64,000 nt of DNA from an uncultured Flavobacteriaceae bacterium (GCA_947493175.1 CANLQD010000005.1:62001-126000), one strand, 5' to 3'. Numbered from the stretch's first letter, positions 35,940 to 45,717 are shown. The notes: a model not told the origin generated them from the sequence alone. Program-made: numbers and translations.

Positions 35940-36093
35940 AAAGTAAAGATAGTAAAAGGCTTATCCCAGAGCAAGCTCCGATAGCAAACCTCAGGACCGG
36001 CCTTGGTTCCAAAAGAGATATCAATGCGGCAGTCTAGGTATTAAACAGGAATCTTACAAAAAATCGGGCCATTTGGAATGTAAGATGCTCAAC

Positions 36094-36107
36094 ATGACAA
36101 TTGTCAT
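36094..36107. promoter_or_regulatory. Perfect 14-bp palindrome upstream of pckA
   Basis: ATGACAATTGTCAT is a perfect inverted repeat about 75 bases before the pckA start codon. A half-site, ATGACAAT, recurs over the start codon itself (36182-36189). This looks like the binding site of a dimeric regulator. A TAAACTTTG sequence (36129-36137) downstream resembles a promoter -7 element with one extra base. Confidence 0.45.
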
Positions 36108-36181
36108 CTTTTTTGTAGGTCTCTTTTTTAAACTTTGCGGAGTAATATAGAAACATTCAAATATTTTCCAACATAAAACAC

Positions 36182-37774
36182 ATGACAATGGCAGAGACAT
36201 TCAACCTTCGACAATACGGTATCGAGACCGAGAAAATATATCGCAACAGCAGTGTCCCGGTTTTATATGAACTGGGCCTTCGTTTGGAAAAAGGTACGGC
36301 CATTTCCGATGTTGGTGCGTTAATGACCTATTCGGGTGAGAAAACGGGTCGCAGCCCAAAAGACAAGCGAATCGTACGCCATCCCGATTCTGAAAAGAAT
36401 ATCGATTGGGGCGACATCAACATTGGTCTGGACGAACATACCTATATGGTGAACCACGAGCGTGCATTGGACTACTTAAATACCCGTGAACACTTGTTCG
36501 TAGTGGATGCCTATGCTGGCTGGGACCCTAAATATCGCATCAAAACAAGGATTATTTGTACCCGAGCATACCATGCATTGTTCATGCAGAATATGTTGAT
36601 CATGCCTACGAAAAAAGAATTGGCCAATTTTGGAGAACCCGATTATGTGGTCATGAACGCGGGTGGTTTCCCTGCGAACCGGTACACTTCCGAAATGACC
36701 TCTAAAACCAGTATCGATGTAAACTTAGAGCGTAAAGAAATCGTCATACTCGGAACACAATACGCCGGAGAAATGAAAAAAGGTCTCTTTGGGGTCATGA
36801 ACTATTTGATGCCTTTAGAAGATGTAATGCCAATGCACTGTTCAGCCAATGTTGGGGAGCAAGGTGACGTTAGTATCCTGTTCGGTCTTTCCGGAACCGG
36901 AAAAACAACCTTAAGTGCCGACCCAAAACGTAAACTCATTGGGGATGACGAACATTGCTGGACAGATGATGGTACCTTCAACATCGAAGGCGGTTGTTAT
37001 GCGAAGGCCATAGACCTCTCCGCCGAAAACGAACCGGATATCTTTAATGCGATTCGATTCGGAACCGTACTGGAAAACGTTGTCTACGACAAAGAAACGC
37101 GAGAAGTGGACTATAGCGATGTTTCGATCACACAGAATACCAGAGCTTCCTATCCCATTGAATTTATAGACAATGTTCAGGTACCCTGTATCGCAGGACA
37201 TCCAGAGAATATCATCTTCCTAACTTGCGATGCCTTTGGCGTCTTGCCCCCGGTAAGTAAGCTAACACCTGAGCAAGCCAGCTATCACTTTATTTCGGGA
37301 TATACGGCCAAAGTCGCCGGTACCGAAATGGGAGTTACCGAACCGCAGGCTACTTTTAGTGCTTGTTTCGGAGCTGCCTTTATGATGTGGCACCCGAACC
37401 GGTACGCAGAACTATTGGCCGAAAAAATCAAAACGCACAAGGCAACGGCCTGGCTGGTGAATACAGGATGGAACGGCACTGGTAAACGCATGAAGTTGAA
37501 ATACACCAGAGCGATGATCGATGCCATTCATAACCACGATTTCGACAACGTTGAATTTGTGACCGATGAGGAGTTTGGCGTACAGATTCCGACCAGTTGT
37601 CCGAACGTACCTGCAGAAGTGCTGATTCCTAAAAACACTTGGGAAGACAAGACCAAGTATGCCGAGGTGAAGGCAAAACTGGTGACCTTGTTCAATGAAA
37701 ACTTTGAGCAATTCAAGGCAAATGTAAATCCAGAAATTGTGGCTGCCGGTCCTAGAATTGTGGAGACTGCCTGA
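36182..37774 (+). CDS. pckA: Phosphoenolpyruvate carboxykinase (ATP)
   Basis: Converts oxaloacetate and ATP to PEP, CO2 and ADP, the entry step of gluconeogenesis. It has the kinase-1a P-loop GLSGTGKTTLS and kinase-2 LIGDDEHCWTDDG. The substrate/metal region is NVGEQGDVSILFG with MHCSAN before it, and the C-terminal HPNRYAELL and NTGWNGTGKRM complete the set. At 530 residues it matches ATP-type enzymes (E. coli, 540). The ATG at 36188 (MAETF) is an alternative start. It is a single-gene unit with a palindrome upstream and a strong terminator downstream. Confidence 0.97.
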   Translation: MTMAETFNLRQYGIETEKIYRNSSVPVLYELGLRLEKGTAISDVGALMTYSGEKTGRSPKDKRIVRHPDSEKNIDWGDINIGLDEHTYMVNHERALDYLNTREHLFVVDAYAGWDPKYRIKTRIICTRAYHALFMQNMLIMPTKKELANFGEPDYVVMNAGGFPANRYTSEMTSKTSIDVNLERKEIVILGTQYAGEMKKGLFGVMNYLMPLEDVMPMHCSANVGEQGDVSILFGLSGTGKTTLSADPKRKLIGDDEHCWTDDGTFNIEGGCYAKAIDLSAENEPDIFNAIRFGTVLENVVYDKETREVDYSDVSITQNTRASYPIEFIDNVQVPCIAGHPENIIFLTCDAFGVLPPVSKLTPEQASYHFISGYTAKVAGTEMGVTEPQATFSACFGAAFMMWHPNRYAELLAEKIKTHKATAWLVNTGWNGTGKRMKLKYTRAMIDAIHNHDFDNVEFVTDEEFGVQIPTSCPNVPAEVLIPKNTWEDKTKYAEVKAKLVTLFNENFEQFKANVNPEIVAAGPRIVETA

Positions 37775-37798
37775 TTCCTTCAACTAAGCAAGAATAAG

Positions 37799-37837
37799 AA
37801 CCCCGTTGCGACCACCGCAATGGGGTTTTCTTTTTAG
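37799..37837 (+). terminator. Intrinsic terminator after pckA
   Basis: A 12-bp stem (AACCCCGTTGCG / CGCAATGGGGTT with one G-T pair), a 5-base loop, then TTCTTTTT. It begins 25 bases after the pckA stop codon. Confidence 0.9.
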
Positions 37838-38211
37838 GAACCAACCGAATTATAATTGTAAGGCTTACGGAATTGAACAACATTCGTTTTGATGTAAATG
37901 AAATCCGATAGGCCTCCGCAATTCATTCTGAATTAAAACGCAATAGGACACAAACACCTATTAGTTACCGAATTCCTAGGCTATTGAGTCGTTGATAAAT
38001 TTGGTCTTATTACACGAATAAATGGTAGATAGTTAATATACAATGAAAAGTTGAAAGCTTTTGTTACCCGACTTGGAATACAAATAAAAATTAGAATTAA
38101 CAAAAAAAATAAATTGCCATGACTGAAATAACGGCAATTATCTTAAATTGTTATCAAATTATCAATAGCGAAAACCATAGACATCAATTAGAAGCCTAAA
38201 TTATAAACGAA
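37838..38211. other. AT-rich intergenic region before the orphan methyltransferase
   Basis: About 370 bases, visibly richer in A/T than the flanking core genes. It contains a TAAATTTG box (37996-38003) without a matching upstream element, and an ATTGCC...GGCAAT inverted repeat (38112-38138). It also holds a 26-codon frame (38119-38199) whose start, MTEITAIILN, faintly resembles the first strand of family 2 glycosyltransferases. No intact gene is supported. Confidence 0.5.
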
Positions 38212-38856
38212 ATGGACAACAAAAAACTTTACGTACAATATGGCTGTGGATTATCAGCTCCAACCGAATGGAAAAATTTTGATGTATCTCCTACTTTAAG
38301 AATTCAAAAAATACCCTTAATCGGTGGATTGGTAAGAAGCAGATTAAATGTTGTTTTCCCGAAAAATGTTTTGTTCGGCGACATCATAAAAGGGCTTCCT
38401 GTCAAAGACAATTCTTGTGACGGAGTCTATTGCTCACACACACTTGAGCACTTGTCTCTTGATGGTTTTAGGGCCGCTCTAAAAAACACCTATCGAATTA
38501 TGAAAAGAGGGGCAATATTTAGATGTATTATTCCCGATTTGGAATGGGCGGCAAGAAAGTACGTTAAAGATTTAGATGAAGGGGATAGAAGTGCAAGTCT
38601 TCAATTTATCGATAGCGACACATTGCTTGGAACAAAAAAAAGGCCACGTGGAATTAGGGCTCTAATAAGTTCATCTTTTGGAAACGCCAATCATCTATGG
38701 ATGTGGGATCACAAATCATTGGCATTGGAGTTAGAAAAGGTGGGATTTAATCATATTAGAGAATGTAAATTTAATGATTGTGAAGACCATATGTTTCAAC
38801 TTGTAGAGGACAAAGGGCGGTTTATAAATGCCGTTGCGATTGAATGTAAAAAATAA
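38212..38856 (+). CDS. Class I SAM-dependent methyltransferase, orphan
   Basis: A 214-residue protein with a Methyltransf_11-like core: motif I is reduced to VQYGCGLSAPTEW, a following acidic strand ends in NFDVSP, and motif IV/post-I is DGVYCSHTLEHLSLDGFRAALKNTYRIMKRGAIFRCIIPDLE. C-terminally, WMWDHKSLALELEKVGF is typical of small methyltransferases found in polysaccharide loci. No glycan genes are adjacent now. The codon use is AT-rich (many AAA, ATT, TTA codons) compared with pckA and the acyl-CoA gene, which suggests acquisition by transfer. The substrate is unknown. Confidence 0.8.
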   Translation: MDNKKLYVQYGCGLSAPTEWKNFDVSPTLRIQKIPLIGGLVRSRLNVVFPKNVLFGDIIKGLPVKDNSCDGVYCSHTLEHLSLDGFRAALKNTYRIMKRGAIFRCIIPDLEWAARKYVKDLDEGDRSASLQFIDSDTLLGTKKRPRGIRALISSSFGNANHLWMWDHKSLALELEKVGFNHIRECKFNDCEDHMFQLVEDKGRFINAVAIECKK

Positions 38857-39442
38857 AAGAACATCACATATGACATTCTTGACAGTAGAAGCTGGCACCA
38901 CCATTGGGATAAAAGACCCTATAACATACGCTTTTTTTTAAACCAATGTATTTCTATTTGGTTCTTCATATTTCCTGCTTTTCCCAGAAACTAACCACGA
39001 AGAGAGTCCCCAAAACAAGGAAATGACGTCTACCTTACCAAAAACAGCGATTTGGCCAAGGAAAAATACCTGCTTGCATACGACCAAGGCTTGACAGAAT
39101 CCGATACTTTATATGATTTTGCTACCATAATCGAATTAGGAAATAGTAACATCGATTTTGCTCGCAAAGCATTGTAAAAGAGCTATAATCCAAAAGACAT
39201 TGGGGCTATAAAATCTATTTGTGAACCTTTTTGGTAAATTAAGTAAAACCGTGCCTGTTCTCCAAAATACAGAGTTTATGTCAAAGTTCAAAATTTAGCG
39301 CTGAAGAGCAATTGATTCTAACAAAGCAAGGATTTGCAGGCGACTGCAAAAAAACAATGATTTTTGCTTCATAGACCATTGTTAACCACCTTAATCCGGG
39401 TCTGTTCGAACACAATTATGCGAAATATTGTAATTTCAGACT
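38857..39442. other. AT-rich gene-poor region with gene debris
   Basis: This covers the possible pseudogene and a further ~200 bases without an open frame. An AACAATG...CATTGTT inverted repeat (39353-39383) precedes the acyl-CoA gene. I see no recognisable promoter box immediately before 39443. Confidence 0.5.
38946..39237 (+). pseudogene. Possible degraded small secreted-protein gene
   Basis: From an ATG at 38946 one frame reads a short hydrophobic leader (MYFYLVLHISCFSQK) and stops at about 39023. The adjacent frame then reads GNDVYLTKNSDLAKEKYLL and continues through an in-frame TAA at 39175-39177 into SYNPKDIGAIKSICEPFW, ending at a TAA at 39235. The amino-acid composition stays protein-like across both interruptions. 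This fits a gene with one frameshift and one nonsense mutation, but the evidence is by eye only. I do not recognise the family. Confidence 0.35.
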
Positions 39443-41707
39443 ATGAAAAAGAATCATTACTCCCCAGGAGCACTTCAGTACATCCCTTTTTTTTATGTGA
39501 TTTGGTCCGATGATCTGGTATCTGCTTCGGAAATCAACGTAGTTCAAAAAGCTATTGACCAAGACAGTTCCTTGACCAAAGGTGACCAACAATTATTAAA
39601 CTCTTGGTTGAACGTACAAAAGCCTCCTGCCAACGGCGAACTAAAGCAATGGAAACACACTATTAGCAATTCTGAGGTAAAACTGGTCGAAAGCGATACC
39701 TATCCATTGGCTACTTTTAGTCAAAATGTCGTTTGCCATTACGAGGATGTTTGTCCTTTTAATGAACAGCTAAAGCATATTGAGGTCAATTTAGGAATAC
39801 AACCCAACCATTATAACCATCTATTTGATGTAGAAGTGGCCCATGAAGCAACCTCACACTACTATGATGCCAACGAAATAGATATCATCTTAAAAGGAAA
39901 ACATGCCAAGGTCATCGACACATTTCGTACCGTGCTCGACCATCCCATCTTTCAATGGGACATACACCGGACAAAGGAAGGGTTTCGGGAAGTCGTACTG
40001 AAACAAGTTCAATTTCTAGCAGATAAGGGATATGGTGCCATGGCCTATCCAGAAACGTATGGGGGCACTGCAGATATGGAAGGGTACGCCACTATTTTTG
40101 AGAACATGATGTACGTTGATGGAAGCCTTACCATTAAATTCGGAGTACAGTTTGGACTTTTTGGAGGAAGTATCCAAAAACTGGGAAGCCCAAAACACCA
40201 TGACCTCTATCTAACACAAACTGGCGAGGCAAAACTATTGGGTTGTTTCGCCATGACGGAGACCGGTCACGGTTCGAATGTACGAGGTATCAAAACTACA
40301 GCTACCTATGACAAGGAAACCGACCATATCATTGTTCATACTCCTGGAAAAAATGATAATAAGGAATACATTGGCAATGCTTTGCACGCTACTATGGCCT
40401 CCGTATTTGCCCAATTAATCGTTGACGGAAAAAACGAGGGAGTACATGCTATACTGGTTCCCTTGCGGAATGAACAACACGAATTGCTGCCAGGTATCAC
40501 TGTGGAAGACAATGGCTACAAATTGGGGCTCAATGGGGTCGATAACGGTAAAATATGGTTCAACCAAGTTTCGGTACCAAGAGAAAATTTATTGAATAAG
40601 TACGGCACCATTACTAATGAAGGTCACTATCATTCTAACATCAAGAACCCCAACAAACGTTTTTTCACCATGCTGGGCACCTTAGTCGGTGGCCGCATTT
40701 GCGTAGCACGTGCAGGATTAGGCGGTGCAAAAATGGCACTTGCCGTTGCGGTAAAGCACGCATTGAAAAGAAGGCAGTTCAACGATAACATCAAAATACA
40801 GGAAGACCTTTTGATGGATTATCCATCACATCAATTACGACTTACCCCACTGGTGGCCAGTGCGTATGTATACCATATTACATTGGATAAAATGATGGAA
40901 AGCTATTGCGACGAGAACCAGCCGGACAAACGAGTAGTCGAAACACAGGTAGCCGGACTTAAATCTATCATAACTTGGTATGCCAATAGTACCATTCAGG
41001 AGTGTCGGGAAGCTTGTGGGGGCAAAGGGTATTTGATAGAAAACCGAATCGCGGACCTTAAAGGAGATGTGGATATCTTCACAACTTTTGAAGGGGACAA
41101 CAACGTACTGTTACAACTTGCTGCCAAAGGTGTACTTTCTGATTTTAAGGCCGAGTTTAATAGCGCCGGTTTTTCATCTGTATTGAAATTATTGGGCACC
41201 CAGTTGAGCGATAGACTAGCAACTATCAATCCCATGTATTCAAATAAGGTAGACAAGGATCATTTATATAATCCAAAATTTCATCGGCATGCCTTCGACT
41301 ACAGAACCCGTAGACTTACCTATACGCTGGCAATGCGGATTCGCGACTATATCAAAAAAGGAGTCCCGTCGTATCAGGCATTTCTCAAAGTACAGACACA
41401 CTTGTTAGCCTTGGGAAAGGCGTATAGTGTAGAACTCGCTTACACCACTTTCGTTGATTTTACAGCAGGGATTACAGACGAAAAAAACCGCCTGTTGTTT
41501 CAAAAGTTGGGAACGCTCTATGCGCTCTATGAGATAAGAAAAGACGCCGAGTGGTTTTTGGAACAGGGATATTTGGGCAGCACCAAATCAAAAGCGATAC
41601 GACAGCGGGTAGAACGACTTTGCACAGAGTTACGACCACATATAGGTATTCTCGTAGATGGTTTTGGTATTCCCGAACATTGTATGAGTGCTCCTATTGC
41701 CTCTTAA
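39443..41707 (+). CDS. Acyl-CoA oxidase/dehydrogenase, long (ACOX-like) form
   Basis: A flavoprotein that introduces the alpha-beta double bond in acyl-CoA at the start of beta-oxidation. At 754 residues it has the acyl-CoA oxidase layout rather than the ~380-residue dehydrogenase. A helical N-terminal domain is followed by the FAD-binding middle domain with FAMTETGHGSNVRG (about residues 270-285). A first C-terminal domain has EACGGKGYLIENR and TTFEGDNNVLLQ, the latter containing the catalytic-Glu segment, and a second acyl-CoA oxidase C-terminal domain ends at about residue 745. Whether it uses oxygen or ETF as acceptor cannot be read from sequence. The end is convergent with the GIN-domain gene (34 bases apart). 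Confidence 0.9.
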   Translation: MKKNHYSPGALQYIPFFYVIWSDDLVSASEINVVQKAIDQDSSLTKGDQQLLNSWLNVQKPPANGELKQWKHTISNSEVKLVESDTYPLATFSQNVVCHYEDVCPFNEQLKHIEVNLGIQPNHYNHLFDVEVAHEATSHYYDANEIDIILKGKHAKVIDTFRTVLDHPIFQWDIHRTKEGFREVVLKQVQFLADKGYGAMAYPETYGGTADMEGYATIFENMMYVDGSLTIKFGVQFGLFGGSIQKLGSPKHHDLYLTQTGEAKLLGCFAMTETGHGSNVRGIKTTATYDKETDHIIVHTPGKNDNKEYIGNALHATMASVFAQLIVDGKNEGVHAILVPLRNEQHELLPGITVEDNGYKLGLNGVDNGKIWFNQVSVPRENLLNKYGTITNEGHYHSNIKNPNKRFFTMLGTLVGGRICVARAGLGGAKMALAVAVKHALKRRQFNDNIKIQEDLLMDYPSHQLRLTPLVASAYVYHITLDKMMESYCDENQPDKRVVETQVAGLKSIITWYANSTIQECREACGGKGYLIENRIADLKGDVDIFTTFEGDNNVLLQLAAKGVLSDFKAEFNSAGFSSVLKLLGTQLSDRLATINPMYSNKVDKDHLYNPKFHRHAFDYRTRRLTYTLAMRIRDYIKKGVPSYQAFLKVQTHLLALGKAYSVELAYTTFVDFTAGITDEKNRLLFQKLGTLYALYEIRKDAEWFLEQGYLGSTKSKAIRQRVERLCTELRPHIGILVDGFGIPEHCMSAPIAS

Positions 41708-41741
41708 GAAAGAAATACTGGCTACAGGCTTAAACTGTTTT

Positions 41742-42563
41742 TTACTTTTCCTTATGCAATTGGGAGGTATCCAAAAAGTCGGTCAACGTAATTGTCGGAT
41801 CCCCATATAGGTGGGTCTTTGAAGATCCTTTTGAAGATAGCTCAAAGGCTTCCTTGGCGAACACGTCGGCATATGGTGAATCTTCCAGATTGGCCAAAAC
41901 CTGAACGGCCTCAAGCTTTTGTGCCTTTAGGCTGGCATTTTCAAAGAGGGCAATATTCAGTCTGTCGGCAGTACCTTCCAACTTGGCAGACGCATTTTTG
42001 TACATCGTGATCGCATGTGTCTCCCCAACCGAATATATTCTGGCATCAGTCCTATCTTTCAATGTTACCTGCAACGAATCGCTGTCTATGTTAAAATCCC
42101 CAGAGCTCATACCTTCCATATAAACATTCATTATGTCTACCGAAGCATTTAGAATCAATCGCGAAGACCCGGAGCTATTGACCTGCAATTCATCTGAAAA
42201 TACCACATCTGCAGTCTCGATCTCCCCATCATTGGCCGTAATGGAATGCAACTCTACATAGTTAATGGTAATCTCCAATTTTTTCTTCCCGATAATCTTA
42301 TAAAAAGAAGATATAAAAAGGGTGCTATCGGCCACCTTAAACTTAAGGACATCTATTAGATTATCATCTGCTTTTATCGTATACCCCTCGCGAGTCGTTT
42401 TGTTCAATACAATTTCCAGGTCATCGTTCAATTCAATTGCCGTAAAAGGTGGTAGTTCTTCCTGAACCTCCACTACACTCCTATTTCCCTTTATTTTGGG
42501 TTTGCGCTGTGAAAAGCCTTGAAAACATAAGCTGAGCACCAATAGAAAAACCAGTTTTTTCAT
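41742..42563 (-). CDS. GIN-domain (DUF2807) secreted protein
   Basis: A 273-residue exported protein: a signal peptide (residues 1-18, ending CFQGFSQ), a short basic segment, then a DUF2807 'head GIN' beta-helix domain with the typical alternation of short strands and the phrases FTAIELNDDLEIVLN, VELHSITANDGEIE and VNSSGSSRLILNAS. Such proteins are common in Bacteroidetes and are probably surface or periplasmic. Their function is unproven. It is a single gene, divergent from nothing and separated from the oxidase operon by a bidirectional terminator. Confidence 0.85.
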   Translation of the reverse strand: MKKLVFLLVLSLCFQGFSQRKPKIKGNRSVVEVQEELPPFTAIELNDDLEIVLNKTTREGYTIKADDNLIDVLKFKVADSTLFISSFYKIIGKKKLEITINYVELHSITANDGEIETADVVFSDELQVNSSGSSRLILNASVDIMNVYMEGMSSGDFNIDSDSLQVTLKDRTDARIYSVGETHAITMYKNASAKLEGTADRLNIALFENASLKAQKLEAVQVLANLEDSPYADVFAKEAFELSSKGSSKTHLYGDPTITLTDFLDTSQLHKEK

Positions 42564-42633
42564 TTTGTATCGTATGTTCTATGATTTAAAGATATTATAA
42601 AAAATAATACCTTTATACGTACCTCCTATCAAT

Positions 42634-42666
42634 AAAAATGCCCAACTTGTTAAGTTGGGCATTTTT
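42634..42666 (-). terminator. Intrinsic terminator after the ACIII-oxidase operon
   Basis: A 15-bp perfect stem (AAAAATGCCCAACTT / AAGTTGGGCATTTTT) with a 3-base loop, 20 bases after the subunit I stop codon. T/A tracts on both sides. Confidence 0.9.
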
Positions 42667-42686
42667 ATTTTTATAACTTCAATTTT

Positions 42687-44513
42687 CTAATGGTTCAATT
42701 CTTCCTCATCCTTCTGGAGGGGTACCGTTTGTGGCACAAAATCCTGCCCTGGAATAATATACTCTCCGTTCTCATCTACCTTACTGTAATCATATGCCCA
42801 ACGATGTACTTCGGGGATAGCTCCCGGCCAGTTGCCATGCATGTGCTTTTGAGGGGTCGTCCATTCCAACGTATTGGATTTCCAAGGGTTTTGAGGCCCT
42901 TTCTTTCCATAGAAAATACTGCTTATAAAGTTGTAGACGAACACCAGTTGTGCCAGTCCTGCAATTAATGCAAAGACGGTCATTAGTATTTGTACATCGG
43001 TCAATTCATCAAACATTGGGAAGGCCGTGTTTTCGTAATAACGTCTTGGTACCCCGGCCATACCTACAAAGTGCATCGGAAAAAATACCCCATAAGCACA
43101 AACTGCGGTTACCCAGAAATGCACATAGCCGAGATTTTTATTCATCATTTTCCCTTCGAACATTTTCGGGAACCAGTGATAGACCCCTGCAAAAAGACCA
43201 TAAAGTGCGGATATACCCATCACCAGGTGAAAGTGTGCCACTACAAAGTACGTATCATGCACATTGATATCCAAGGTACTGTCCCCGAGAATGATCCCGG
43301 TCAATCCACCTGTAATAAAGGTAGATACCAAACCAATGGAGAATAGCATGGCAGGATTCAACTGCAAATTACCTTTCCATAAGGTAGTAATATAATTAAA
43401 CGCCTTTACCGCAGATGGTATCGCAATCAATAGTGTGGTAAATGTAAACACCGATCCAAGAAAAGGATTCATCCCGGAGATAAACATATGGTGACCCCAC
43501 ACAATGGTCGATAGAAACGCAATGGCTATAATAGAGGCGACCATTGCACGATATCCAAAAATAGGTTTACGCGCATTGGTAGACATCACTTCGGAAGTAA
43601 TACCAAGCGCCGGCAATAAAACAATGTATACTTCGGGGTGTCCCAAAAACCAAAACAGATGCTCATATAATACCGGTGATCCTCCCTGGTAATGTAACAC
43701 TTCGCCTTGAATAAAAATATCGGAGAGGAAGAAAGAGGTACCAAAACTACGATCCATAATCAACAACAATGCTGCCGACAATAATACCGGAAACGAAATA
43801 ACACCAATAATTGCGGTCACGAAGAATGCCCAAATGGTCAATGGTAGTCGTGTCATCGACATTCCTTTTGTACGAAGGTTGATCACCGTTACGATGTAGT
43901 TCAAAGACCCTAACAAGGAAGAAGCGATAAAGATAGCCATAGAGACCAGCCATAGCGTCATACCCATACCGGAACCAGGTTGTGCCATTGGCAGCGCACT
44001 CAACGGAGGATAAATGGTCCACCCGGCAGCCGCTGGACCTGCCTCTACAAACAAGGAAAGCACCATGATGACCGAAGACATGAAAAACATCCAGTAAGAA
44101 AGCATATTCAAGAAGCCGGAAGCCATATCCCTAGCGCCAATTTGTAATGGAATCAAAAGGTTACTAAAGGTTCCACTTAGGCCTGCGGTCAATACAAAAA
44201 ATACCATGATGGTACCATGTATGGTTACAAGAGCTAAATAAATATCTGCATCCATTACTCCGTCCGGAGCCCATTTTCCCAAAACCGCCTCGAAAATCGG
44301 AAAGGACTCTCCGGGCCATGCCAACTGCATTCGGAACAACAATGACATAGCGATACCAATGAAGCCCATGATCAAACCAGTAATTAGATACTGTTTGGCG
44401 ATCATCTTATGATCTTGACTGAAAATATACTTCGTTACAAAGGTTTCTTTATGATGGTGATGATGATCGTCGTGAGCATGATCATCTACATTTGCATGTG
44501 CTGTTACCGACAT
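42687..44513 (-). CDS. ctaD: Cytochrome c oxidase subunit I
   Basis: Catalytic subunit with heme a, heme a3 and CuB. It has twelve or more helices over 608 residues. Key sequences are WFLGHPEVYIVLLPALG (CuB His cross-linked to Tyr), IVWGHHMFISGM (two CuB histidines), and VHDTYFVVAHFHLVMG (heme a3 and heme a ligands). The N-terminal HANVDDHAHDDHHHHHKE is an unusually His-rich cytoplasmic tail (about residues 5-22). It is the last gene of the actABCDEF-ctaC-ctaD operon and is followed by a strong terminator. Confidence 0.97.
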   Translation of the reverse strand: MSVTAHANVDDHAHDDHHHHHKETFVTKYIFSQDHKMIAKQYLITGLIMGFIGIAMSLLFRMQLAWPGESFPIFEAVLGKWAPDGVMDADIYLALVTIHGTIMVFFVLTAGLSGTFSNLLIPLQIGARDMASGFLNMLSYWMFFMSSVIMVLSLFVEAGPAAAGWTIYPPLSALPMAQPGSGMGMTLWLVSMAIFIASSLLGSLNYIVTVINLRTKGMSMTRLPLTIWAFFVTAIIGVISFPVLLSAALLLIMDRSFGTSFFLSDIFIQGEVLHYQGGSPVLYEHLFWFLGHPEVYIVLLPALGITSEVMSTNARKPIFGYRAMVASIIAIAFLSTIVWGHHMFISGMNPFLGSVFTFTTLLIAIPSAVKAFNYITTLWKGNLQLNPAMLFSIGLVSTFITGGLTGIILGDSTLDINVHDTYFVVAHFHLVMGISALYGLFAGVYHWFPKMFEGKMMNKNLGYVHFWVTAVCAYGVFFPMHFVGMAGVPRRYYENTAFPMFDELTDVQILMTVFALIAGLAQLVFVYNFISSIFYGKKGPQNPWKSNTLEWTTPQKHMHGNWPGAIPEVHRWAYDYSKVDENGEYIIPGQDFVPQTVPLQKDEEELNH

Positions 44514-44583
44514 AACTTAAATTTTTAATTTATAATCTTCCTTTTATAGCCTATTTTGTCTTTCAAAATTAACACTTTCAGTG

Positions 44584-45687
44584 TTAATCTTCATCTATGA
44601 CCGCAACCGAATCGGCAGGAGCTTCTTCGGGCTCATTGCCAGCCATCATTTGACCAAAGGTCTGTTGCGATGCCATCCATGCATCATATTCTTCTTGAGT
44701 CTCCACAATAATTTTCATCTGCATATTGTAATGCGATTTTCCGCATATCTTATTACACAATAGAATATAATCAAACTCCCATGGGTCGGAATTATCTTCG
44801 CCATTGGCAGCCCTTTCAGCGCGAATAGCATTGGTCCTATTTACTTTATCGACCACATCTGCGTCTTGTCGCATTTCAGCGGTAGTTTTAATAGGTGTAA
44901 ACGAAAACTCGGTCGTCATCCCAGGCACACAGTTCATTTGTGCCCTAAAATGGGGCATATATGCAGAATGAAGCACATCTTGTGATCGCATTTTAAAATT
45001 CACCTTTCTTCCTACAGGCAAGTGCAATTCTTTCACGATCACATCGTCTGCTGCATAGGTATCTGCCTCATCGAGCCCCAATACATTTGCACGGTCTATA
45101 TCGATCATACGAACGTTTGCCGCACCCAATACATTATCCGTACCGCCATATCTTGCCGTCCAGTTAAATTGCTGCGCATACAACTCTACAATCAACGGAT
45201 CGTCCTCGTCGTTCACATCCATGATATTCGTCCAAGTGTAAAGTCCCCATAAAATCAATCCCGCTAAGACAATTACTGGAATAATCGTCCAGATAAACTC
45301 TAGGCGGTCGTTGTCAGCATAAAACAATGCTTTTTTGCCTTTTTCTCCTCGGTACTTATATCCAAAATAATGTAGCAATGCTTGCGTGACCGTCTGTACA
45401 AAGAAAATGATCACAAAGGATACCAACATCAAATAATCATAATCCGCACCATGTTCCGAAGCAGCTTCCGGCAACAAGAATTTGGCGTATTTCCAGAAAC
45501 TGAAAATAGTAATCCCGTAAATGAATATAAGGAAAGCGAACAGCATATAGCCGTTGTTCTTATTATCGGTATCGTTCGCTATCTGCGCGCTCTCCGTCTT
45601 GAGTTGCGTTAATTCAAATATTTTGGTCATTTGCCAAATGGCAATGCCCACCAATACCAGAACAATAAATATCATTAATGTAGTCAT
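44584..45687 (-). CDS. ctaC: Cytochrome c oxidase subunit II
   Basis: Carries the CuA centre that accepts electrons from cytochrome c or directly from ACIII. The N-terminal hydrophobic segment (about residues 3-20) is followed by two further helices (about 47-68 and 88-110), a variant with one extra N-terminal span. A long soluble cupredoxin domain follows with the CuA ligands HSAYMPHFR and CNKICGKSHYNMQM (C-x3-C-x3-H-x2-M). There is no fused C-terminal cytochrome c domain, so electrons must come from the separate heme proteins of the operon. The acidic C-terminal tail is about 20 residues. Confidence 0.95.
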   Translation of the reverse strand: MTTLMIFIVLVLVGIAIWQMTKIFELTQLKTESAQIANDTDNKNNGYMLFAFLIFIYGITIFSFWKYAKFLLPEAASEHGADYDYLMLVSFVIIFFVQTVTQALLHYFGYKYRGEKGKKALFYADNDRLEFIWTIIPVIVLAGLILWGLYTWTNIMDVNDEDDPLIVELYAQQFNWTARYGGTDNVLGAANVRMIDIDRANVLGLDEADTYAADDVIVKELHLPVGRKVNFKMRSQDVLHSAYMPHFRAQMNCVPGMTTEFSFTPIKTTAEMRQDADVVDKVNRTNAIRAERAANGEDNSDPWEFDYILLCNKICGKSHYNMQMKIIVETQEEYDAWMASQQTFGQMMAGNEPEEAPADSVAVIDED

Positions 45688-45717
45688 CGTATATTGAACT
45701 ATTGTACGTTAGTCTTA

